From NCBI RefSeq assembly GCF_007786445.1, contig NZ_VNJI01000038.1:1-64000 (forward strand): a DNA stretch of 64,000 nucleotides. Reading direction: 5' to 3'. This document shows, piece after piece, positions 47,508-56,347 of this stretch. The notes under the pieces were generated by a model. The model saw nothing but the letters and a program-made list of their open reading frames with translations. It did no database searches and was not told the DNA's origin. The stretch comes from Paenibacillus cremeus (GTDB taxonomy: Bacteria > Bacillota > Bacilli > Paenibacillales > NBRC-103111). Within the stretch, counting starts at the first letter, position 1, and every line of letters begins with the position of its first letter. The position numbers were made by a program, and so were the translations under genes.

Positions 47508-50500
47508 GGCGGAGGCTTGCAGCCGTAGTCATTACGATCGTTATTTTAGCGTTGACTTACGGGCTTATGGTACAGTTCCTCTTCGCGAAGGATAAGAAGC
47601 TGCCGCTTGCAGGGGGCGGCCAAATGGATTTGACCGCGTGGCGTTTCGCGGGGGATGGGGTCATTCCATTGGATGGGGAATGGCAATTTTATCCGGACGA
47701 GCTGCTGAGCTCCGCGGCGATTCGGGATAGGGTAAACCGTGAGGGCGCCCCCGGGACGGCGACGATTCATGTGCCCGGTTCATGGTCGAAGCAGATGGAG
47801 ACGCTGGGCAAGGCGACTTATCGATTGCAAGTCCGTGTAGGGGCAGGCGATGCCGGCAAAATTTTCGGCTTAAAGACGCTGTCCCTCCAAATGTCGAACC
47901 GTATTCTAGTCAACGGCATCGAAGTCGGCTCCAGCGGGATCGCAGCGGACAAGCTGATGTACCGAGCGGGCAATAAGCCGTATGTCAGCTATTTCACCTT
48001 GCAGCCGGGCTGGAATGAAATCGTCGTGCAAGTGGCTAACTACGATTTTCAGGCCAGCAGCGGGATTATGAATTCCATTTCCTTCGGATATTCGGACCAG
48101 ATTTCTCGCTTGCGGGACAGCGGCATAATACATGATTTGATAACCATTGCTTGTTTTTTGATTATAGGGTTATACTTCATCGGCTTATATGCGCAGCGAA
48201 AAGAGGACCACTCGCTCCTTTATTTCGGCCTGGTGTGTCTGCTGCTTGCTACTTTTTCGTCAACGCGCGGTGAGCGGCTGCTGCTGATTTTGTTTGATTA
48301 CGTACCTTATTGGCTTTATATCCGGCTTCAAGCCGTCTCGGTTTATGGGGTTAGCATCAGTTTTTTTCTCTATGTGTATACCGCATTTCGTCCTTATTGT
48401 TCCCAAAGGATGGTATATGCCGGTGTTGCCGTCGGCGTGTGCCTTACGGCTTGGGCGTTAGTTTTTATTGATTTTACCAACACGACTCCCATGCTTTTGA
48501 TTACGACGGTCTACGGAACACTCCCCTATATGTATACGACCTATGTTCTGGTGCTGGCGGCCTTGCATCGTGCGGAGGGCAGCGTGTATTTAGTCATATC
48601 CGCCCTTGCCTTGAATCACTATTCCATGATCCAAAGCCTGAATGTGTATTCGAATGTGGCGTTGTATTCCACCGTGCCATTCGAGGTGTTCTTGGTGCTA
48701 CTGATGCTCGCGCTGATGATGTCCCTCAGGTTCTCAAACGCGTTCAAGAAGGTGGAGCAGCTGTCGGTGCAATTAATGAATGTGGATAAACTGAAGGACG
48801 AGTTTCTGTTCAGGACATCCCATGAATTCAAAGCCCCGCTGCAAAGCGTCATTACGATCTCCCAATCGATGCTGGAGGACCCGCGTCATCCACTGGCGCC
48901 GGAGCAAAGCGAAAAGCTGGAGCTCGTGCTCAGCGTTACAAAGAAGCTCTCTCAGCTTGTCTTCGATATCCTCGACCTTTCAAAGCTCAAGCAGGGCGAC
49001 CTGATGGTGAACCCAATAGCGGTGGACGTCCGCTCGACGGTGGAGATGGTGCTGCGGATTTTTTCGTATTTAACGGCGGGTAAAGACGTACAGCTTATTA
49101 ACAGCGTCCCGGAGCAGTTGCCGAATGCACTGGCTGACGAGAACCGGTTTCGTCAAATTTTGAACAATTTGGTGGATAACGCGGTTAAGTACACCGATCG
49201 TGGTACTATTGAAGTTTTGGCAGTGGAGCAGGACGGATGGCTTGAAATTTCGGTCCAGGATACGGGCTCGGGGATTGCCCCTGATGAGCTTCAGCATATT
49301 TTTGAACCGTTTCAATCGTTCGAGTCCACTCCAGCCCATAGCTTCGGCCTGGGACTGTCGATCGTCAAGCAGCTGGTGGAGCTGCAGCATGGCCGCATTA
49401 CTGTAGCCTCGGTGAAAGGGAAGGGCAGCGTGTTTACGTTCAGCCTTCCTGTTGCTGGACCTGCTGAGCGTGCGGAGCTCGGTACGGCCCATGCTCAGCT
49501 GAAGTATCAAGCCCCGGAGTATTCGTTTACTACACCTTATGTTTTGGGCAGCCATGCCGGAGAGCAAACGATTCTCATCGCCGACGATCACTACGCCAAC
49601 CTGAAGATTCTCATCGATGCGCTGGAGCCGCTGGGCTATAACCTCATTGCGGTGCAAAACGGCTTCGAGGCCGTGGAGCAAATTGAGCAGTTGAACTCGA
49701 TCGACCTGGTTATTCTTGACCTGATGATGCCCGGGATGTCGGGGTACGACGTTTGCAAGACGATTCGGCGGACGTACTCGCTGCTGGAGATGCCGGTGCT
49801 GATGGTCACGACGGCGGTGGAGCCTCAGGATAAGGTGGCGGCCTTTGAGGCGGGGGCCAATGACTTTTTGCCGAAGCCGTTCGATACGACCGAGCTGAAG
49901 GCGAGAGTCAAAGGCTTGCTGTTGATGAAGGACACGCTCGGCCAGGCGATCAAGATGGAGATGGCGTTTTTGCAGTCACAGATCAAGCCGCATTTTTTAT
50001 ACAATGTGCTGAACACAATTGTCGCCTTAAGCTATACCGATGAGGAAAAATCGCGGAAATTAACGATCGATTTGGCCGATTATATGCGCGGGAGCTTCCG
50101 GTTTAGCAATACGCAAAAGCGTACCTCGTTCGGACAAGAGCTCAGCTTGATCCGGTCTTACGTTGAGATTGAGCATGCGAGATTCAAAGACCGCTTGCGG
50201 GTCGAATATGACATCGAAGAATCAATGCAGGGTGTCAGCATCCCTCCGCTGCTCCTTCAGCCGCTGGTGGAAAATGCCATCCGGCACGGAATCGGAAGCC
50301 GGACCGAAGGCGGAACCGTCACGATCTCGGCGAGGGCGGAGGAGAACCACTATTGCTTCGAAATCGCGGACAATGGTGTCGGGATCGAGCCCGAGCGGCT
50401 GCAGCAGCTGCTTCGGCAGGAGTCAGGAACGACGTACGGCGTCGGATTGAGGAACATTATGAAACGGTTGAAGTATGAGTATAATACGGAGCTGCGAATG

Positions 50501-50551
50501 GAGAGCTTACCAGCAATTGGGACCAGAGTCATTGTTCAAATTCCACTGTGA
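47504..50551 (+). CDS. Hybrid sensor kinase with two kinase modules around a receiver
   Basis: A 1015-residue membrane kinase. After an N-terminal membrane anchor comes an extracellular 7TMR-DISM-type jelly-roll domain (about 40-205), then seven membrane helices (about 210-410). Module 1 is HisKA (FRTSHEFKAPLQSVITISQS, His acceptor) with HATPase_c (N box NNLVDNAVKY, G1 DTGSGIAP, G2 FGLGLSIVKQLV). A receiver domain follows (LVILDLMMPGMSGYD with Asp, KPFD with Lys). Module 2 is a LytS-type His_kinase (LQSQIKPHFLYNVLNTIVAL) with its own HATPase (NAIRHGIG, DNGVGIEP, YGVGLRNI). Two autokinase modules in one chain imply a phosphorelay or two outputs. The coupled upstream BTAD regulator is the likely partner. 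Confidence 0.9.
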   Translation: MRRRLAAVVITIVILALTYGLMVQFLFAKDKKLPLAGGGQMDLTAWRFAGDGVIPLDGEWQFYPDELLSSAAIRDRVNREGAPGTATIHVPGSWSKQMETLGKATYRLQVRVGAGDAGKIFGLKTLSLQMSNRILVNGIEVGSSGIAADKLMYRAGNKPYVSYFTLQPGWNEIVVQVANYDFQASSGIMNSISFGYSDQISRLRDSGIIHDLITIACFLIIGLYFIGLYAQRKEDHSLLYFGLVCLLLATFSSTRGERLLLILFDYVPYWLYIRLQAVSVYGVSISFFLYVYTAFRPYCSQRMVYAGVAVGVCLTAWALVFIDFTNTTPMLLITTVYGTLPYMYTTYVLVLAALHRAEGSVYLVISALALNHYSMIQSLNVYSNVALYSTVPFEVFLVLLMLALMMSLRFSNAFKKVEQLSVQLMNVDKLKDEFLFRTSHEFKAPLQSVITISQSMLEDPRHPLAPEQSEKLELVLSVTKKLSQLVFDILDLSKLKQGDLMVNPIAVDVRSTVEMVLRIFSYLTAGKDVQLINSVPEQLPNALADENRFRQILNNLVDNAVKYTDRGTIEVLAVEQDGWLEISVQDTGSGIAPDELQHIFEPFQSFESTPAHSFGLGLSIVKQLVELQHGRITVASVKGKGSVFTFSLPVAGPAERAELGTAHAQLKYQAPEYSFTTPYVLGSHAGEQTILIADDHYANLKILIDALEPLGYNLIAVQNGFEAVEQIEQLNSIDLVILDLMMPGMSGYDVCKTIRRTYSLLEMPVLMVTTAVEPQDKVAAFEAGANDFLPKPFDTTELKARVKGLLLMKDTLGQAIKMEMAFLQSQIKPHFLYNVLNTIVALSYTDEEKSRKLTIDLADYMRGSFRFSNTQKRTSFGQELSLIRSYVEIEHARFKDRLRVEYDIEESMQGVSIPPLLLQPLVENAIRHGIGSRTEGGTVTISARAEENHYCFEIADNGVGIEPERLQQLLRQESGTTYGVGLRNIMKRLKYEYNTELRMESLPAIGTRVIVQIPL

Positions 50552-50569
50552 GGGACAACGTTTCATTAG

Positions 50570-50617
50570 ACGATCATTTTCTCGTATTAAGGCGAGGGAG
50601 TGGTCGTTATTTTTTTT
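50570..50617 (+). terminator. Terminator of the kinase operon
   Basis: ACGATCATTTTCTCG pairs with CGAGGGAGTGGTCGT through several G-T pairs, around an 8-nt loop, followed by A and eight T residues. Confidence 0.75.
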
Positions 50618-50755
50618 GTCTTTATATGCCGAAAGACCCAAAGTTTTTAAGGTTTCTTTAAGGTATTTTGTCGTATGATAGGACGAGGTGTGTAGAATTC
50701 GACAAAAAATATTGGGGAAATGGGAGGGACGGATTAGGGGATATTTCCATTTTAC

Positions 50756-50779
50756 AGAGTAGTTCCATAGAACTACTCT
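50756..50779 (+). promoter_or_regulatory. Perfect hairpin in the leader of the giant-protein operon
   Basis: AGAGTAGTTC and GAACTACTCT pair over 10 bp with a CATA loop, 61 nt upstream of the start codon. There is no U-tract. It may stabilise the 5' end of a long mRNA or be an operator. Confidence 0.55.
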
Positions 50780-50840
50780 ATTTCTGACAGATCATCTGCG
50801 AATTTTTCGGAATAAAAGGTTATCAATGGAGGTTGAGTGA

Positions 50841-53800
50841 ATGGGTAGGCACAAGACTGCGATGCCATGGGTCGCAAAGCTGTTGATTTTATGTATGGTC
50901 GTTACACTGATGCCGTTCTGGCCTTCGCAGACGGTCCAAGCGGCCAGCGATTGTAATGGGAATGACCATGAGGTGCGTTTTGGCGCGGGCACGAGAATTG
51001 GGAATTTGTCCTGCAGCGCAGACAATGCGTTTCAAAATTTTTATAACAACATGACGCCTGGCTTCGTTCAAACGGAGACGGATAAAGATGCCCGCTACGA
51101 TTGGGCGAATGGCGATATTAATACCGGTGTTGATGATAACGAAGCATCGGTACAATTCGATATTCGAATCGCAAATAACCCTGATCTGGCCAAGCTTGCC
51201 CAAAGTGGACACGCTAAGGTGCGGTTGGGGTGGAATAAGCTGGTCAGCTATGCGGGCCATATCTTGGGCATAGAAACTTGGACCCGAATTACTTCGATGT
51301 CGGTTTATGTGGATGGGGTTAAAGTATTGTCCGATAGAGCGGACCATGGTGATGATACAGGGAGCAGGGCTGCTACAGTCGATATTGGTCCCAATTCTGT
51401 AATCCACATTGAATTATACGGCGAGGGCGACGACGATGACGGTGATCTTACTGGCGTCCGGGGATTTTACATAAAGTTCGAAGATAAAGAGCGCCCGGTA
51501 TTGGATGACTATACATTCATAGGCAATGGCGCAGAAAATTTTAACACCACCATTCAACAAAACGAGCTGTATGCGAAGAAGAGCGAATATCTGAAGCTAA
51601 CCTACAACTTTAGTGAGCCGGTTATGCCGACTGCAGTGTTCCCGCAAAACAGCGATAATTTCTTAAAACAACCCATCTTTATCAATCCTGACGGAACGGG
51701 GCTTCCGGCGGCGGGAGAACAGCAGTATATGCTGAATACCACGTATACGGCCGGTAACCTGGATACCCTTCATAACGGCATTACGTTCCAATACACGGGA
51801 TCCAAATACCATAGTTCCGGGAACCTCCCGCTTGATCCTAAAAAAATTGACGGACAGTCACCTAGCGGAACAGATGATATGAACAAATCCATACTGGAAA
51901 AGATGAGGGGAGCCGTATTTACGGATTTTGCCGGAAATATTGCTACTATAACCTCAACTAATTTTATTACTCCGAACAATGCAAGCAACAATTATTTAGA
52001 CGGCAAAACCGTCAATCCTTTCGACTACAACAATGGAGGCTATCGCGTGATTGTCGATGCGGTGCCGCCGAAATATACGAAGGTGGGCAACGGGATTCAA
52101 CCGGAAATTTTGACCGGAGTTACGCTCAACAAGAACGACGGCTTTGACTTTACCGTACAGATGACGGAACCAGCCATTGTAAAGAGAGGGTGGGCAGTCG
52201 CGGACACCTATCTGCTGCTTAATAATGGAATGAAAGCCAAGTACGTGAGCGGCTCCGGTACCAGCACGTGGACCTTCCACTTGGATATCCAAGGTACGCT
52301 TAACGAGGAGGCTCCTCTGCTGAAGGTCATTGCCTTAACTCATGAGATGGCAAACGGCGCCGACTCAAACGTACTGCAGGATTATGCGGGAAACATGCTG
52401 GTGCAGCCAGCGAACTACGATTCCAACACGGATGGTTTGTTCGTGCCACCGGATGACCGACTATTAGATCCGAAATTTTGGGAGTCATCGAACGTAAACT
52501 CCAAGATCGATTGGGCGCAGCTGTCCATCGACAATACACCGCCAACGTTTAGCTATCGCTATGAGTTTGGCAGTGCAACGAACGCAGTTTACATGAAGAA
52601 TGGCAAAATCACGATTGACGCTGACGACGCTCCGCTTTATGTGCCATCGAAGGATCCTGTGGGAGCAGGAACGACCAGGCCGAGTAAGGGCATTTACCGC
52701 CCGTCGAATATGACCGGTGCGTCTTCGCCGGCGGTAGGACTTGTCTATTACATGTGGAGTCAAGACAAGACCGATCCATTCGTGAAAAGGGGACTTGATC
52801 CGATACCGGCCGTAAAGCGATATTCCCTTTCTGCCAAACAGCCACGGGAAGATTTATATCCGGAATTGGACGCGAAGTATGATTTTAAGATTGCAAATAA
52901 CAAAACGAATCTTATCGCCTTGCCGCCAGAGGCTTTGACGGATGAGAACAGCGGCGAGTGGTATTTGCACACTTGGACCGCTGACATGACCTGGGATACA
53001 GCGAGAGAGCTGATGCAATATGAGAAGAAAAAGAATTATGTCTTAAATAACCCAGCTCAGTACCAGGCATGGAAAGACGAAGCTTCTGGCTCCGATGCGG
53101 ACAAAACGTTCTATGCGGACAGCAAGGCGCTCGCTGAAGTCGGCAAGTATGGCGATCTTAATACATGGCCTTTAGCTGATTTTCAGAAAGACGATTCCAA
53201 CTGGACGCACGATGTTGGGACGATCAAGATTGATAATCGAGCTCCAAAGGTTACGATCGGCGAAGCGCTTAACGATAATTCAGCGACGGTGCAAGTTCCA
53301 CTGACGATTGTGGACGAGCATAGCGGCGTCAAGACGAGCCAGTATCAGTGGGTGAAGGAAACTGGCGGAGTTGGTGATCCTTCGGATGCAGGTTGGATTA
53401 ATGCAACGCTCACCGGGGGCAGCGCGACGTTGTCGACCTTGAATCAAGTGGTTGAGGACGGCACATACCGCCTGTATGTCAAAACCTCGGATAATGCAGG
53501 CAATGAGCGATTAGAGAAACATACCAAACTCATTACCGTCAACTCGACGAACACGATCAGCGGAAGCTTCGAGCCGGAAGCCAATCCGAGCTATGTAAAA
53601 AGTCACCCGATTACGTTCAAGATTAGCGGGTTGCCGGCAGCACCGGCATTAAGATCAGTGACCACCGTAACTTACTCGACCCACGGGGTCGTTCAATCGG
53701 TTATGCCGCTAATGACAGTTACAAGCAGTGTCTACGCTGGATATGCTTTCAGCGATAGCTTGGTGCGACCGGATGCAGCTTCTTTCGTTGGGCTTGGTAC

Positions 53801-56249
53801 TTACGACGATAATAACGGTGTAAGAACTTACACGGTTCCAGCCGATCCGACGAAAAACGGCGAGCAGTACATTCACATCATGGTCAAAGTAAGCGATTCG
53901 GGGATCGATAAATTTTATTACTATTCCAAATTGTATTACTTCGACAACCTGCCGCCAGACGTCAAGTTTAGCAAAAGCGGGAGCGAGTATCCGCTGGAGT
54001 CGGTCAATCTGACGGTTACTGTAGATGAAAAATATAGTAAGGCCGGTGTAACGCAGCGCTACATGCTGCTGGATGATACGAAGCCAGCCCCGGATGAAAA
54101 TACTGCCGGCTGGACAGAGCTACCTGCCGGTGGAGCGGTGTCCATTGATAACAAAGCTTTGAGTTTAAACCCAGGAGATACAGCTAGCTACCGTGTGTTC
54201 GTACTAGTTAAGGATTGCGCTGGAAATAGCGCAGTCATCAAGTCCGGCGCATTTAAAATCATGAAGCCCGAAGCTTCCGATAAGCCTCCGGTCGATGTCA
54301 AATCCGACCTCTTATACTTGTACGGAGATGCAGAAGACGGCTACACCGCGATCGTAAAACTGGGTCTTGTCGCTGATGCAGGAGATAAAGGCGCCTATGA
54401 CTTCTCGGTATCTCCGGATAATGGAGCAAGCTGGGTGAAATGGCGTCCGTACACGAATTTTGTTGCCTTGAAGGTGCCGACGAATAATGCGGCCGATCTG
54501 CATATTCAAGTGAAATACCGGACTCCGAGCGGTGTCGTAGGTGAGCCAAGGAATCTGGATATTGCCAATGTGGCGAAGAACGAACCAGTCTACGCGCTTG
54601 CTACATTAAATAACCCTAAGCCGGTTAATCCAAGCACAGGGGCCGAGATTGAAATTACAGCTCCGTTAGGGCTCAAGGTAGTGCCTTCTGCAGTGAATCC
54701 TTCCGAGCCGACGCGTTCGGGCAATAAGTTTACGGTTAGGACAAACGGGCTGTATGCCTTCGATCTTACGGATCCAGCGGACGTAACACGGAAAGATACG
54801 CTGTATATCGTCATCAAGAATGTTGACGGTACTCCGCCGGAAGGAACGATTGAATACCTGACCACAGGGGCAACGAATGGTAATGTCACAGTGAAGCTCA
54901 CCGATCTTTCCGAGCCGGTGACGGTTATCAATAACAATGGCCGATTGACGCATACCTTCGAGGAAAACGGCCAGTTTATTTTTAATATCATGGACGAAGC
55001 AGGGAATGCAGGGACCGTAACGGCGAACGTCTACACGATCGATAAAACACCGCCGAATGTGAAAGTGGTTCGTTCGTACGCATACGGTGAGAACAACAGC
55101 CAAACCTACGGAACGATCCGGGATGGCTCAGGCAATGTCATTTTCTCCGCGGGGGTTAGCCTGGTGCTGCAAAAGGTGAATCCAACAGATAAGGACTTCA
55201 TCGTACTGGACGGCAAAAAGACGATCACGCTGGAGCAAAATGGCATCGCCTCCTTCATGGTCGAAGATGAGTTTGGCAATACGACGGTCATTAAGGAAAC
55301 GGTCGACAACATTATCAATACACCACCAGCACCTTCGAACATCACTTATACGTTCGTAGATGAGAACGGCGATCCACTGCCTGCGGAGCAGATCGTCACG
55401 ATCGACGGTCAGCAGTATGCCAAAGGAAAAGTGAAAGTTACGTTTATCGGTAAAACGACGGCACCGAATAAAGTATTTTCGGGAACGACACCAGTGATGG
55501 ACAGCAATACCGGCCTATATACGAACCAAATCAGCGCGCAGGATGGTACGTTTACTTACTCGAGAACGTTCTCCGGAGAAGGTTCAACCCTTGTAGCTCT
55601 GTCGGACGTACTCGGAAACTTGAAGAAAGTGCCGGTGACCATTAAAGGTCTGGACAACACGGCACCTACACTGCAGCTCAAGCTGGCTACGGTCGGGATC
55701 GCACAAAACAAGCCGAACTTTAACTTCCGCACCGATCTGGGCGGTTACACAGCAACTGATAATGTCTCGAAAGCCGATCAAATCGCCGTATCGATCAGCG
55801 GGCTGGATCTGAGCAAGCTTGGACGTCAGCGTATCGCGTACACGGCTAAAGATCAGGTCGGCAATACGACATTGGTGTATCAAGATGTGATTGTAGTGTC
55901 TGACGCAGGCATGCTCATTTTTGCGAACGATGTGCTTATTTCGGGGTCCAGCGGAGAATCCGCTTTGTTTGACACCAATACGCTCACCTTCAACATTACG
56001 AAGTACAACGTGATGAACGTGAACGGGCAGGATGCGATTAATGAAGCGGGAACCTACGATGTGCTGTATCAGCCAGGACTGTACCGTGAAGGGCAAATGA
56101 AGTATATCGCCAGCAAAATCACCTACAACGAGCTGGTGAACGGCCAGTTTAAAGTCACCTTCCCTGAAGTGGGCTGGTACACGATTATTGTGAGAACGCA
56201 GGAGCGGGAACGCGTGTATTCGACCTTCTTCGTCGGCGGGAAGCAATAA
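50841..56249 (+). CDS. Giant secreted multi-Ig-like protein
   Basis: An 1802-residue exported protein. A Sec signal spans about residues 1-35 (MGRHKTAMPWVAK, hydrophobic core, cleavage after VQA). Most of the rest is a string of beta-sandwich modules, recognised by repeated TDNTPPT-like, TSDNAGNE, VKDCAGNS and MDEAGNAG turns typical of bacterial Ig-like and extracellular adhesin modules. There are only two or three Cys. No SLH domain or LPXTG signal is present, so anchoring may depend on the neighbour. GGAGGTTGAGTG precedes the ATG. The next gene, also giant, begins 98 nt later, making an operon likely. A role in surface structure, adhesion or polysaccharide binding is inferred. Confidence 0.8.
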   Translation: MGRHKTAMPWVAKLLILCMVVTLMPFWPSQTVQAASDCNGNDHEVRFGAGTRIGNLSCSADNAFQNFYNNMTPGFVQTETDKDARYDWANGDINTGVDDNEASVQFDIRIANNPDLAKLAQSGHAKVRLGWNKLVSYAGHILGIETWTRITSMSVYVDGVKVLSDRADHGDDTGSRAATVDIGPNSVIHIELYGEGDDDDGDLTGVRGFYIKFEDKERPVLDDYTFIGNGAENFNTTIQQNELYAKKSEYLKLTYNFSEPVMPTAVFPQNSDNFLKQPIFINPDGTGLPAAGEQQYMLNTTYTAGNLDTLHNGITFQYTGSKYHSSGNLPLDPKKIDGQSPSGTDDMNKSILEKMRGAVFTDFAGNIATITSTNFITPNNASNNYLDGKTVNPFDYNNGGYRVIVDAVPPKYTKVGNGIQPEILTGVTLNKNDGFDFTVQMTEPAIVKRGWAVADTYLLLNNGMKAKYVSGSGTSTWTFHLDIQGTLNEEAPLLKVIALTHEMANGADSNVLQDYAGNMLVQPANYDSNTDGLFVPPDDRLLDPKFWESSNVNSKIDWAQLSIDNTPPTFSYRYEFGSATNAVYMKNGKITIDADDAPLYVPSKDPVGAGTTRPSKGIYRPSNMTGASSPAVGLVYYMWSQDKTDPFVKRGLDPIPAVKRYSLSAKQPREDLYPELDAKYDFKIANNKTNLIALPPEALTDENSGEWYLHTWTADMTWDTARELMQYEKKKNYVLNNPAQYQAWKDEASGSDADKTFYADSKALAEVGKYGDLNTWPLADFQKDDSNWTHDVGTIKIDNRAPKVTIGEALNDNSATVQVPLTIVDEHSGVKTSQYQWVKETGGVGDPSDAGWINATLTGGSATLSTLNQVVEDGTYRLYVKTSDNAGNERLEKHTKLITVNSTNTISGSFEPEANPSYVKSHPITFKISGLPAAPALRSVTTVTYSTHGVVQSVMPLMTVTSSVYAGYAFSDSLVRPDAASFVGLGTYDDNNGVRTYTVPADPTKNGEQYIHIMVKVSDSGIDKFYYYSKLYYFDNLPPDVKFSKSGSEYPLESVNLTVTVDEKYSKAGVTQRYMLLDDTKPAPDENTAGWTELPAGGAVSIDNKALSLNPGDTASYRVFVLVKDCAGNSAVIKSGAFKIMKPEASDKPPVDVKSDLLYLYGDAEDGYTAIVKLGLVADAGDKGAYDFSVSPDNGASWVKWRPYTNFVALKVPTNNAADLHIQVKYRTPSGVVGEPRNLDIANVAKNEPVYALATLNNPKPVNPSTGAEIEITAPLGLKVVPSAVNPSEPTRSGNKFTVRTNGLYAFDLTDPADVTRKDTLYIVIKNVDGTPPEGTIEYLTTGATNGNVTVKLTDLSEPVTVINNNGRLTHTFEENGQFIFNIMDEAGNAGTVTANVYTIDKTPPNVKVVRSYAYGENNSQTYGTIRDGSGNVIFSAGVSLVLQKVNPTDKDFIVLDGKKTITLEQNGIASFMVEDEFGNTTVIKETVDNIINTPPAPSNITYTFVDENGDPLPAEQIVTIDGQQYAKGKVKVTFIGKTTAPNKVFSGTTPVMDSNTGLYTNQISAQDGTFTYSRTFSGEGSTLVALSDVLGNLKKVPVTIKGLDNTAPTLQLKLATVGIAQNKPNFNFRTDLGGYTATDNVSKADQIAVSISGLDLSKLGRQRIAYTAKDQVGNTTLVYQDVIVVSDAGMLIFANDVLISGSSGESALFDTNTLTFNITKYNVMNVNGQDAINEAGTYDVLYQPGLYREGQMKYIASKITYNELVNGQFKVTFPEVGWYTIIVRTQERERVYSTFFVGGKQ

Positions 56250-56254
56250 GCTCG

Positions 56255-56310
56255 CCATGCACGGGATGAAATGCGGTGGAGGAATCAGATCGCTTTTGTC
56301 CCGTGCACGG
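56255..56310 (+). promoter_or_regulatory. Inverted repeat between the two giant genes
   Basis: CCATGCACGGGA (56255-56266) and TCCCGTGCACGG (56299-56310) pair at 11 of 12 positions around a 32-nt loop. It may be an RNA-stabilising or attenuating element; no U-tract follows. Confidence 0.5.
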
Positions 56311-56347
56311 TTGTAAGGCTTGTAAGATCAAGACAGGAGGCATTCAC

